DNA of 7,123 nt. It comes from CAZFIM01 sp964519615 (lineage in GTDB: Bacteria > Chloroflexota > Dehalococcoidia > GIF9 > UBA5629). The stretch spans positions 1 through 7,123 of the forward strand of contig CAZFIM010000102.1 of NCBI GenBank assembly GCA_964519615.1, given 5' to 3'. The notes beneath the pieces are model-generated. The model ran no database searches and was not told where the DNA came from. It worked only from the letters and a program-made list of their open reading frames with translations. Positions 1 to 6,105 of the stretch are shown here, one piece after another. The position numbers and the translations under genes are program-made. Every line of letters begins with the position of its first letter. Positions within the stretch are counted from its first letter, which is position 1.

Positions 1-448
1 CTGCTATAAGTAGTGGGAAATAGATGAGTGGAAACCACAGGATTTGTGGCAGGTCAACCAGCGGCATAGCAAGGCTGATAATACGTATTAGCGGTACAAG
101 ACTCATTGCTGTAAGGAAATCACGCTGTTGAGTATTTTCCATAAAAACAGGCTGAATAAGGAGCCAGAAGAGGATAATCGAATGGAAAATGAGTCCGGCG
201 AGAGGTGTATAGAGAATGACCAGTAATTCTGCTCCAGTGATAGCAATAAAATATGCTCCAAAAAGTGAAAAGCCGGTATGCCAGATATTTCTTATTTGAA
301 ATTTAACGGATAAGCGTTCACGGGGTATTCGAGTTTTGATTTTTCGCGGCGCCGTGTTGCCGGTACGAGAGAGAAAAATAAGAGTTGATAAACATCCGAA
401 GAAAATGAATACTATCCAAAACAGCAGTATTATTTCTACGTTACGCAT
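1..448 (-). CDS. Partial membrane protein, probable CPBP-family (CAAX-like) intramembrane protease, N-terminal part
   Basis: The gene reads leftwards and is cut by the window edge, leaving the first 149 residues. The start is the ATG at 448-446; an in-frame TAA lies directly before it, so no earlier start is possible in this frame. A weak GAGATAG purine stretch precedes it. The protein is strongly hydrophobic: membrane segments are visible at about residues 5-27, 58-80, 82-103, 111-133 and from 138 onward, with a basic loop (residues 35-53, rich in R and K) after the first. The stretch around residues 116-142 (SLVPLIRIISLAMPL, then a PQILWFP-like segment) resembles the N-terminal part of CPBP-family intramembrane endopeptidases, which cleave within membranes. 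The diagnostic catalytic EExxxR and later histidine motifs would lie beyond the window, so the assignment rests on resemblance alone. It follows the DUF1616-like gene on the same strand after 147 nt and could be co-transcribed with it. Other polytopic membrane proteins are possible. Confidence 0.6.
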   Translation of the reverse strand, partial: MRNVEIILLFWIVFIFFGCLSTLIFLSRTGNTAPRKIKTRIPRERLSVKFQIRNIWHTGFSLFGAYFIAITGAELLVILYTPLAGLIFHSIILFWLLIQPVFMENTQQRDFLTAMSLVPLIRIISLAMPLVDLPQILWFPLIYFPLLIA

Positions 449-595
449 TTAACAGCTATCTCGTTTTACTTGTTTTATACTAACATAAGACAAGAGTATG
501 TTATACCGAACTATATACCCGCATTAAAACTCATAATCTATAATGTTTAATACTGCTGGATTACTATTGCGAGCAGAAACATTCAGGGTCACGGG
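449..595. other. Intergenic gap between two minus-strand membrane-protein genes
   Basis: This 147-base AT-rich gap follows the stop of the DUF1616-like gene and precedes the CPBP-like gene. A CTGCT/AGCAG pair on the minus strand could form only a 5-bp stem with no T-run, so I see no clear terminator. TATA-like strings are present (for example around 469-480 and 509-518) but no convincing promoter pair. Confidence 0.4.
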
Positions 596-1141
596 TTAGT
601 TGCCATCTGCCACATCTATCCAGAGTATAAGTGTATGCATGGGACTTTGAGAGTTATCTTCAAACAGAGAAAATTCAACCTTTTGATGTTCCCCTGTGAT
701 CGCAGGACTTAGTAATAGTGAGTTTTCATATTTATCATTGTGACCTATAATAATAGGCCCTGCTTTACTGCATTGAGTACCATTAATCGATGATATTATA
801 TGAAATACCTTTTCCTGCGAGCTGTTGTTAATAATTCCCGTAGTAATAGAAAATGTCTCTCCCAGGTTAATTTCCGTAGGATAATTATCGGCCTGCCCGA
901 ATTCGTTCAGGATATAGAATTCGATAATGTTATTCCCTTCTGCGGAAAGTGATATCCATATGATAGCAGTAACTGCAGCTATGATTAGTATTATAAGCGC
1001 TATACTAACCAGCTTACCGCTTATTCCGGAACTACTCCAATTTGTGGTATTGCCGGTTAAGGTATGGTTATCATCATTTATAATCATCTTCTTTAGTGTT
1101 GTATGCCCGTATTGCTGGGAAAAGAATAGCACAATTTTCAT
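596..1141 (-). CDS. Single-pass membrane protein with DUF1616-like extracytoplasmic domain
   Basis: This encodes 181 residues: a polar N-terminal stretch (1-42), one membrane helix at about 44-65 (SIALIILIIAAVTAIIWI), and a roughly 115-residue beta-rich domain. The domain shows FYILNEFGQADNYPTEI near 75-91, a GIINNSS segment near 102-108 and a closing LILWIDV at 171-177. This pattern (an 'EFYIL...G.A..YPTE' opening and a 'LWIDV' end) is what I recall of the C-terminal region of DUF1616 proteins. Those I remember carry several membrane helices before it; here only one remains. Function is unknown; the domain would face outside and may act in surface-glycan or envelope assembly. The ATG at 1141 is the longest start, with an in-frame TGA seven codons upstream, but no clear Shine-Dalgarno site precedes it. 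Met19 (1087-1085), preceded by AAAGAAG, is an alternative giving 163 residues. It diverges from the rhamnose operon across a 180-base gap. Confidence 0.72.
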   Translation of the reverse strand: MKIVLFFSQQYGHTTLKKMIINDDNHTLTGNTTNWSSSGISGKLVSIALIILIIAAVTAIIWISLSAEGNNIIEFYILNEFGQADNYPTEINLGETFSITTGIINNSSQEKVFHIISSINGTQCSKAGPIIIGHNDKYENSLLLSPAITGEHQKVEFSLFEDNSQSPMHTLILWIDVADGN

Positions 1142-1164
1142 TATGAGTATATGTCGTTCTCATC

Positions 1165-1211
1165 TTCACTATAGGCTGTCTTTGGTGCAGAGAGTAACTC
1201 CTAATAGTGAA
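1165..1211. repeat. Imperfect inverted repeat in the divergent gap
   Basis: The left arm TTCACTATAGG (1165-1175) pairs with the right arm CCTAATAGTGAA (1200-1211): 8 contiguous pairs, one bulged base, then 3 more pairs. The intervening loop is 24 bases. It has no T-run and sits between divergent genes, so an operator or a leader structure for the left gene is more plausible than a terminator. A chance origin is possible given the AT-rich sequence. Confidence 0.4.
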
Positions 1212-1309
1212 TAATTGAATACTGCGTGACCAATGTACTATTGATATTACGTATGCCATCATATAGAATTTGTCCACCTGTGCATTGTACACTTGTAATA
1301 TGTAAATAT

Positions 1310-1314
1310 AGGAA
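1310..1314 (+). promoter_or_regulatory. Ribosome binding site fixing the GTG start of rfbA
   Basis: AGGAA lies 7-8 nt before the GTG at 1322-1324. An in-frame TAA occupies 1319-1321 and the next in-frame Met is residue 37, beyond the nucleotide-binding motif, so the GTG must be the start. Confidence 0.75.
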
Positions 1315-1321
1315 TAGATAA

Positions 1322-2389
1322 GTGAAGGCAATTATATTATGTGGGGGGAAAGGAACGAGGTTAAGGCCTCTTACTGCCACAACACCTAAACAGTTATTAC
1401 CAGTCGTTAATAAGCCAATACTGTATTACGTTATGGAGCAAATTGTTGCCGCCGGCATAACGGATATCGGCCTTATAATTTCTCCGGAGACCGGAGAGCA
1501 TATCAAAAAATCGATTGGTGATGGCTCACCGTGGGGTGCGGAAGTATCATATATAGTGCAGGATCAACCACAAGGACTGGCTCATGCCGTGCTTGTATCA
1601 CGGGACTATTTGGGCAGTGACGACTTTCTTATGTTTCTGGGTGATAACCTGATTGAAGGGGGAGTTACACGTTTCGTTGAAAGATTTAAATTGGAAATGC
1701 CTTCAGCGCTTATTCTTTTAAAAAAAGTTGAAGATGCCAGACCGTTTGGAGTAGCTGAACTTGATAAAAGCGGGCGTGTGATAGGGGTAGTGGAAAAACC
1801 GCAAAAACCGAAATCTGATTTGATAGTTACAGGTGTCTACCTCTTTAATTCACGGATATTTAAGGCAATATCCCAAATCAGCCCTTCCTGGCGTGGTGAA
1901 CTTGAAATTACGGATTCAATTCAAAAATTAATAGATATGAAAGAAACCGTAAACAGCTATATTCTGGATGGGTGGTGGCTGGATACCGGTAAAAAAGAGG
2001 ATCTGATAGCAGCGAACAGCATTATGCTTGAGAGTATCCTTAAGCATTCTGTGAAAGGACAAGTGAATATAAATAGCACAATTACAGGAATCGTGGAGAT
2101 AGCAGAAGGTACCACTATAAACAATAGCACTATTAATGGGCCTGTAGCGATTGCTCCAAATTGTTCGATTAACGGTTCCACTATAGGCCCTTTTACCTGC
2201 ATCGGAGCAAATGTATCGCTTGATTCAGTTGCCGTCAATCGTTCGATTATAATGGAAGGGTGCAAAATAACAGGATTCAGTACTATAGATAACAGCATCA
2301 TTGGCAATAACTGCATACTGGGAGCATCCGGTGCAGATGAGCACAATAAAACTCTTTTGCTAGGTGATGATGCAGAAGTTATACTATGA
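1322..2389 (+). CDS. rfbA: Glucose-1-phosphate thymidylyltransferase, long form with C-terminal left-handed beta-helix
   Basis: It catalyses glucose-1-phosphate + dTTP to dTDP-glucose + pyrophosphate, the first step of dTDP-L-rhamnose synthesis, in the cytoplasm. The 355-residue protein opens with the nucleotidyltransferase signature LCGGKGTRLRPLT (6-18) and PKQLLPVVNKP (22-32). It continues with FLGDNL (105-110, metal/nucleotide Asp), VEKP (157-160), GELEITDSI (192-200) and GWWLDTGKKEDL (217-228). From about 248 to 333 hexapeptide-like repeats rich in I/V, N and G (NINSTI, TTINNSTI, CSINGSTI, STIDNSIIG) indicate a left-handed parallel beta-helix, ending with a short LLLGDDAEVIL tail. This architecture is the long RmlA form known from archaea, actinobacteria and Chloroflexota rather than the roughly 290-residue enterobacterial form. 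It uses a GTG start and is first in the operon, 24 nt before the epimerase gene. Other nucleotide sugars are possible, but the adjacent rfbC, rfbB and rfbD support dTDP-glucose. Confidence 0.93.
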   Translation: MKAIILCGGKGTRLRPLTATTPKQLLPVVNKPILYYVMEQIVAAGITDIGLIISPETGEHIKKSIGDGSPWGAEVSYIVQDQPQGLAHAVLVSRDYLGSDDFLMFLGDNLIEGGVTRFVERFKLEMPSALILLKKVEDARPFGVAELDKSGRVIGVVEKPQKPKSDLIVTGVYLFNSRIFKAISQISPSWRGELEITDSIQKLIDMKETVNSYILDGWWLDTGKKEDLIAANSIMLESILKHSVKGQVNINSTITGIVEIAEGTTINNSTINGPVAIAPNCSINGSTIGPFTCIGANVSLDSVAVNRSIIMEGCKITGFSTIDNSIIGNNCILGASGADEHNKTLLLGDDAEVIL

Positions 2390-2413
2390 ATTAAATTTAA
2401 TATGGAGACCTGA

Positions 2414-2929
2414 ATGATTACTGGATATTCTTTACCTGGGGTTAATACAAAATTGCTAAATATCAGACCTGACGAGAGAGGCTTTTTCTCCGAAGCGATG
2501 AGGCTGGATTGGGTGGACTTGATAGATAGCGGGATAGCTCAGGCCAATGTAAGTTACAGCTATCCGGGTGTTGTCCGCGCCTGGCACAGGCATAATCGAG
2601 GTCAGGTGGATTACTTTCTGGTGTTGAAGGGCGCTATGAAAATATGCGCCTATGATGATGAAACAAAACGGCTTGTTGAGATAATTGCTAATGAATATAA
2701 ACCTGTACTTGTGAGAATACCTGGTCTATTCTGGCATGGAACGAAAACGATAAGTAATACTCCTTCTTTAACAGTATATTTCACAAACAAAATGTATGAA
2801 TATAGTGATCCTGATGAGGAGCGTCGTGCCTGGAATGATCCGCTGCTTATACCTCAGGAGATTAACAGTAATAAAGAAGATCCGCGCGTGAATCATCCGT
2901 GGGACTGGTTCTATCAGCCGTTTAAATAG
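2414..2929 (+). CDS. rfbC: dTDP-4-dehydrorhamnose 3,5-epimerase family cupin (RmlC-like, variant active site)
   Basis: It is expected to epimerise dTDP-4-keto-6-deoxyglucose at C3 and C5 to give dTDP-4-keto-L-rhamnose. The 171-residue cupin shows the family order: DERGFFSE (20-27), QANVSYS (43-49), VVRAWHRH (53-60), GQVDYFLVLKGAMKICAYD (63-81), RIPGLFWHG (101-109), then TNKMYEYSDPDEERRAWNDP (124-143). His58 aligns with the catalytic His of the usual RGLHxQ motif, and Tyr128 or Tyr130 with the catalytic Tyr region. The usual 'QxKLV' lysine position is Asp66 here (QVDYF), and the usual 'lSxKD' C-terminal segment is not recognisable; the protein ends in a W/F/Y-rich tail (163-171). This variant resembles epimerase-family proteins of archaea and Chloroflexota as I recall them. 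The start is fixed by a TGA directly before the ATG, with GGAGA at 2404-2408. It is the only epimerase in a full rml set, which supports the role; a 3-epimerase-only or related activity is the alternative. Confidence 0.85.
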   Translation: MITGYSLPGVNTKLLNIRPDERGFFSEAMRLDWVDLIDSGIAQANVSYSYPGVVRAWHRHNRGQVDYFLVLKGAMKICAYDDETKRLVEIIANEYKPVLVRIPGLFWHGTKTISNTPSLTVYFTNKMYEYSDPDEERRAWNDPLLIPQEINSNKEDPRVNHPWDWFYQPFK

Positions 2930-2943
2930 AAAAGGAAAATAAA

Positions 2944-3954
2944 ATGCGCTTATTGGTCACCGGCGGTGCCGGATTTATAGGAAGTAATTTTATCCTCTAT
3001 ACGTTTCAACATTACCCGGATTGGGAGATCGTCAATCTGGATAAGTTAACGTATGCCGGTAATCTGGAAAATTTAAAAGATATAGAGAGAAACCCGCGCT
3101 ATACTTTTGTACATGGTGATATAGCCGACTATAATCTTCTTGATTTGGTTATTAATATCCATAAAGGATACGATGCAATAGTGAATTTTGCCGCGGAATC
3201 CCATGTAGATAGAAGTATATTGGATGCTCCTAAATTCGTTGAGACCAATGTTCAGGGAACGTTGACTCTTTTAGAAAGTGCCCGTAAATGGTCAATCCCC
3301 CGTTTTATTCAGGTATCTACGGATGAAGTCTATGGTTCGATCGTTGAAGGCAGTTTCGATGAATTTTCTGCCCTTTGCCCAAGCAATCCATATTCCGCCA
3401 GTAAAGCTGCAGCGGACCTTATCTGCAATTCATATTGGAAAACATACAGGACCCCTGTTATTGTTACACGCTGTACGAATAACTACGGTCCGTATCAATT
3501 TCCTGAAAAGCTTATTCCTCTTGCTTTGACTAATGCTTTAGAAGGAAAGAAAATCCCTATATATGGAGACGGTAAAAACATTAGAGACTGGATTTTTGTA
3601 CGCGATCACTGCAGTGCTCTTATCGCGGTGCTGCAGAAGGGGCACCCGGGGGAGATATATGATATAGCCGGCAATAACGAAATTACTAATCTCGAGTTAA
3701 TCAGAACGCTTCTTGGCATACTTGAGAAGCCGGAAGATTTAATAAATTTTGTTGCGGATCGTCCTGGTCATGACCGTCGTTATTCCATCAGTGCGGAAAA
3801 AATTAGCAGGGAGTTGGGGTGGCAGCCGGTTTGTTCGTTTGAAGAAGGTATGAAATCGACCGTAGAATGGTATTTAAGAAATGAACCCTGGTGGCGGCGA
3901 ATAAAAGAGGGTGAATACCTGAAATACTACGAAAGTATGTATTTAAAAAGATGA
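2944..3954 (+). CDS. rfbB: dTDP-glucose 4,6-dehydratase
   Basis: This extended short-chain dehydrogenase (336 residues) converts dTDP-glucose to dTDP-4-keto-6-deoxyglucose with tightly bound NAD. Visible motifs are the Rossmann TGGAGFIGSNF (6-16), LDKLTYAGN (32-40), NFAAESHVDRS (81-91), the dehydratase STDEVYGS (125-132) with Thr126, Asp127 and Glu128 as the active-site trio, and YSASK (150-154) with the Tyr/Lys pair. Next comes RCTNNYGPYQFPEKLIPL (176-193), which is highly characteristic of RmlB and separates it from UDP-sugar epimerases. Length is normal for the family and no key residue is missing. AAGGA (2932-2936) sits 7 nt before the ATG. The stop codon overlaps the start of rfbD in an ATGA arrangement, indicating translational coupling. 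The 4-keto intermediate could also feed other deoxysugars, but rfbC and rfbD flank it. Confidence 0.96.
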   Translation: MRLLVTGGAGFIGSNFILYTFQHYPDWEIVNLDKLTYAGNLENLKDIERNPRYTFVHGDIADYNLLDLVINIHKGYDAIVNFAAESHVDRSILDAPKFVETNVQGTLTLLESARKWSIPRFIQVSTDEVYGSIVEGSFDEFSALCPSNPYSASKAAADLICNSYWKTYRTPVIVTRCTNNYGPYQFPEKLIPLALTNALEGKKIPIYGDGKNIRDWIFVRDHCSALIAVLQKGHPGEIYDIAGNNEITNLELIRTLLGILEKPEDLINFVADRPGHDRRYSISAEKISRELGWQPVCSFEEGMKSTVEWYLRNEPWWRRIKEGEYLKYYESMYLKR

Positions 3955-4844
3955 AAGTCCTGATCACTGGAGCTACCGGTCAGCTCGGTACAGACCTTTG
4001 TTCGATTATTACCGATTGTGAATTGATTCCGCTCTCACATTCAGACATCGAGATAATAGACCAGCAGAACATACGAAATATCTGCCGCTGTTACAAACCA
4101 GATGTGATTATTAATACCGCAGCATATGTTAGAGTCGATGATTGTGAGGAAAACCAGGATGAGGCTTATCGTGTCAACGCACTGGGAGTACGAAATATAG
4201 CTGTTGTTGCTAATGAACTTGATATAAAGGTGGTTCATATCAGCACTGATTATGTTTTTGGCGGTAATGAAAATAATGCTGCACAACCGTTTACGGAGTT
4301 TGCTAAACCTTTTCCTGTGAATATCTACGGCAAATCCAAATTAGCCGGTGAAAATTATATTTCACACCTGTGTTCAAAATATTTCATCATCAGGACCTCC
4401 GGTTTGTTCGGCATTGCAGGCAGCAGTGGCAAAGGAGGAAATTTCATCAATACCATTGTAAAACTGGTAGAGGACAAGAGAACACTGACCGTTGTATCCG
4501 ATCAAGTATTTTCTCCTACCTATACTCCGGATCTGGCATATAAAATAAGTCAGCTTATGAGGACAGAATACTATGGAATCTTCCATATCACTAATCGCGG
4601 GAGCTGCTCCTGGTATGAATTTGCACATGAAATTATCAAATTACTTGGCGCAACTGTTGAGCTTGTAGCGATAAGTTCTGATAGGTATTCTGCAAAAGCG
4701 GTACGGCCGAGTTTTTCGGTGCTTGATAATTATCATTTGAGATTGCTTGGTATGGATGATTTACCCGCATGGCAAAATGCCCTCAATCGTTATATGGTTC
4801 AGAAGGGATTTATTAAACCCATGGAAGATAATAGTAGTGAATAG
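3951..4844 (+). CDS. rfbD: dTDP-4-dehydrorhamnose reductase
   Basis: It reduces dTDP-4-keto-L-rhamnose to dTDP-L-rhamnose with NAD(P)H, the last step of the pathway. The 297-residue protein has a Rossmann motif TGATGQLGTDL (6-16), INTAAYVRVDDCE (54-66), HISTDYVFGG (96-105) with the catalytic Thr99, the sequence PFTEFAKPFPVNIYGKSKLAGE (113-134) with Tyr126 and Lys130, and IRTSGLFG after about residue 145. The C-terminal part contains VSDQVFSPTYTPDLA and RPSFSVLDN-type segments that are typical of RmlD substrate binding. It begins inside the rfbB stop (4-nt overlap at 3951-3954) with only a weak AAAAAG before it, so it is probably translated by coupling. The end is followed by 63 nt before the oxidoreductase gene. 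Length and motifs are normal. Confidence 0.94.
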   Translation: MKVLITGATGQLGTDLCSIITDCELIPLSHSDIEIIDQQNIRNICRCYKPDVIINTAAYVRVDDCEENQDEAYRVNALGVRNIAVVANELDIKVVHISTDYVFGGNENNAAQPFTEFAKPFPVNIYGKSKLAGENYISHLCSKYFIIRTSGLFGIAGSSGKGGNFINTIVKLVEDKRTLTVVSDQVFSPTYTPDLAYKISQLMRTEYYGIFHITNRGSCSWYEFAHEIIKLLGATVELVAISSDRYSAKAVRPSFSVLDNYHLRLLGMDDLPAWQNALNRYMVQKGFIKPMEDNSSE

Positions 4845-4891
4845 TAGACAGTAGCAATGAGAACAGAAGGTTATCGCATTACACGTTCTAT

Positions 4892-4896
4892 GGAGG
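4892..4896 (+). promoter_or_regulatory. Shine-Dalgarno site of the Gfo/Idh oxidoreductase gene
   Basis: GGAGG, the strongest Shine-Dalgarno match in the window, lies 11 nt before the ATG at 4908, slightly more than the usual distance. An in-frame TAA at 4902-4904 excludes any earlier start. Confidence 0.65.
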
Positions 4897-4907
4897 ATAG
4901 ATAAAAT

Positions 4908-5981
4908 ATGACTATAGATATTGCTATCATAGGAGCAGGCCAGGTTGTGAATGATCTTCATCTTCCAGTATGGGGAAAAGTTCGTTCCGCCAAAGTAAAA
5001 GCTATTTGCGATATTAGCGGCGATGCTGCCAAAGCAACAGCTGACCGCTGGAATATTCCGCATTACTACACCAGCCTTGAGGAACTACTCAATAATGAGC
5101 AGGTACAGGTTGTTGATGTGTGTACACCTCCTGCAACACATCTGCCTTTGACTGTTCAGGCGATGGAAGCCGGTTACCATGTTATTTTCGAAAAACCGAT
5201 GACAATGACCCTGGATGAGAGCAGACAGCTTATGAAAGCATATTCTGAACGCAAAAACAAAGACCTTAAGGTCGGAGTAATCTATAGCTGGCTGTTCTGG
5301 CCTAAAATGAGAAATTTGCTTGATCGCCTCAATGCTGGAGCGATAGGAGAGGTTGTACATGCGGAGTTTTGTTCATATGCGACCCAAAACGATCCCATGA
5401 TAGCTGATCCCAAGCATTGGTGTCATTCGCTTCCCGGCGGCAGATACGGCGAGGGTATTATACATCCTATTTATCTTTTGACGTACATAATGGGGCCTAT
5501 GGAGATTGATACCGTTAGAATAGATAAAAGAGGAAATAAATCATGGATTACGTATGATGACCTCCTGATTACGTTCAAAACGAAAACCGGATTTGTGACA
5601 CTCTATGATACATATAACAGTGAGCTCGAGGACTCTTATTTCACGTTAACCGTTACCGGCACTAGGGGACAACTCAAATTCGATGAGTATAATATGGCGG
5701 TAACATCCAGAGTTTATCCATGTAAGGGCGCATGGAATAAAGGAAAAGCAGCAGTAGGGGAAATCTCTCAACTTGCTTGTTCATTGAACGGAAATGTCTT
5801 TAGTCAGGTAATTCCCGGGCGTTTGAAAACCGCACATGAAGTGTATTTCAACCTGTTCATTGAGAGCGTAGAAAAAAATACCTCTCCTCCTTTGGCACTG
5901 GAGAAGGCTTGTGAAGGACATGAGATATTTTTAAACTTGCTGAATACATTGGAGAGTGTTCAGCCGTGGCGGACAAAATAA
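4908..5981 (+). CDS. Gfo/Idh/MocA-family sugar oxidoreductase, substrate unknown
   Basis: The 357-residue protein has the two-domain Gfo/Idh/MocA layout. An N-terminal NAD(P)-binding fold shows IAIIGAGQV (5-13) with the GxG turn, ICDIS (33-37) at the end of beta-2, DVCTPPATH (70-78) and FEKPMTMTLDE (94-104), containing the family EKP motif with Lys96. The C-terminal alpha/beta domain covers about 125-350 and includes GGRYGEGIIHPIYLL (177-191), where His186 is a likely active-site histidine. Such enzymes use a nicotinamide cofactor to oxidise or reduce a hydroxyl or keto group, often on nucleotide sugars such as UDP-N-acetylhexosaminuronate or dTDP-ketosugars. Its position between the rhamnose genes and a flippase suggests it modifies another glycan sugar, but nothing in the sequence fixes the substrate. 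It is probably co-transcribed with rfbD. A catabolic inositol or glucose-fructose oxidoreductase is less likely in this context. Confidence 0.88.
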   Translation: MTIDIAIIGAGQVVNDLHLPVWGKVRSAKVKAICDISGDAAKATADRWNIPHYYTSLEELLNNEQVQVVDVCTPPATHLPLTVQAMEAGYHVIFEKPMTMTLDESRQLMKAYSERKNKDLKVGVIYSWLFWPKMRNLLDRLNAGAIGEVVHAEFCSYATQNDPMIADPKHWCHSLPGGRYGEGIIHPIYLLTYIMGPMEIDTVRIDKRGNKSWITYDDLLITFKTKTGFVTLYDTYNSELEDSYFTLTVTGTRGQLKFDEYNMAVTSRVYPCKGAWNKGKAAVGEISQLACSLNGNVFSQVIPGRLKTAHEVYFNLFIESVEKNTSPPLALEKACEGHEIFLNLLNTLESVQPWRTK

Positions 5982-6025
5982 AATAGGTTATTTTTCAGAA
6001 TCGTTTTACATCTCCGGCATTAAAT

Positions 6026-6047
6026 AATATTTCCGCGAATAAATATT
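6026..6047. repeat. Short AT-rich inverted repeat after the oxidoreductase gene
   Basis: AATATTT (6026-6032) and AAATATT (6041-6047) form a perfect 7-bp stem around an 8-base loop (CCGCGAAT), followed by only TT. The all-A/T stem is too weak to call an intrinsic terminator with confidence, so transcription may continue into the flippase gene. The gap 5982-6105 otherwise shows no gene. Confidence 0.3.
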
Positions 6048-6083
6048 TTCTACATCGTACGATTAACACCTTATGGTCACTAT

Positions 6084-6095
6084 TTCTTATAAGAA
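6084..6095. repeat. 12-bp perfect palindrome just before the flippase gene
   Basis: TTCTTATAAGAA is self-complementary over 12 bases and ends 10 nt before the ATG at 6106. It could be an operator or overlap a promoter -10-like TATAAG, but no matching -35 is evident. A palindrome of this size is expected about once or twice by chance in 7 kb. Confidence 0.3.
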
Positions 6096-6105
6096 TAAAA
6101 GATAG

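Larger units (their letters stand above)
1142..1321. promoter_or_regulatory. Divergent intergenic region between the DUF1616-like gene and the rhamnose operon
   Basis: This 180-base AT-rich gap separates two genes transcribed away from each other, so promoters for both directions most likely lie here. I could not fix either promoter. TTGAAT (1215-1220) with TACTAT (1236-1241) has only a 15-base spacer, and TTGTCC (1270-1275) with TAATAT (1296-1301) has a 20-base spacer, so both are poor sigma-70-type matches. The gap also holds an imperfect inverted repeat (1165-1211). No convincing coding sequence is visible. Confidence 0.5.

Noticed and set aside
541..595. Terminator after the DUF1616-like gene on the minus strand
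   Set aside because: Only a 5-bp CTGCT/AGCAG stem with a 13-base loop and no T-run is present.
927..1214. Plus-strand reading frame of 95 codons overlapping the DUF1616-like gene
   Set aside because: It is antisense to a gene with a recognisable helix and domain, and its translation shows no family motif; it is the reverse-strand image of the membrane segment.
1215..1301. Sigma-70-like promoters for the rhamnose operon
   Set aside because: The best -35/-10 pairs have spacers of 15 or 20 bases and weak hexamers, and the domain of life is uncertain, so no specific promoter is called.
1074..1331. Minus-strand reading frame of 85 codons across the divergent gap
   Set aside because: It overlaps the DUF1616-like N-terminus in another frame and the start of rfbA, with low-complexity Tyr/Ile content and no motif or convincing ribosome site.
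1957..2346. Minus-strand reading frame of 129 codons inside rfbA
   Set aside because: It is opposite the beta-helix repeats of rfbA; the repeated I/N/S codons produce an open antisense frame without a motif.
3278..3529. Second plus-strand frame inside rfbB
   Set aside because: rfbB is full length with all catalytic motifs; this frame has no motif of its own.
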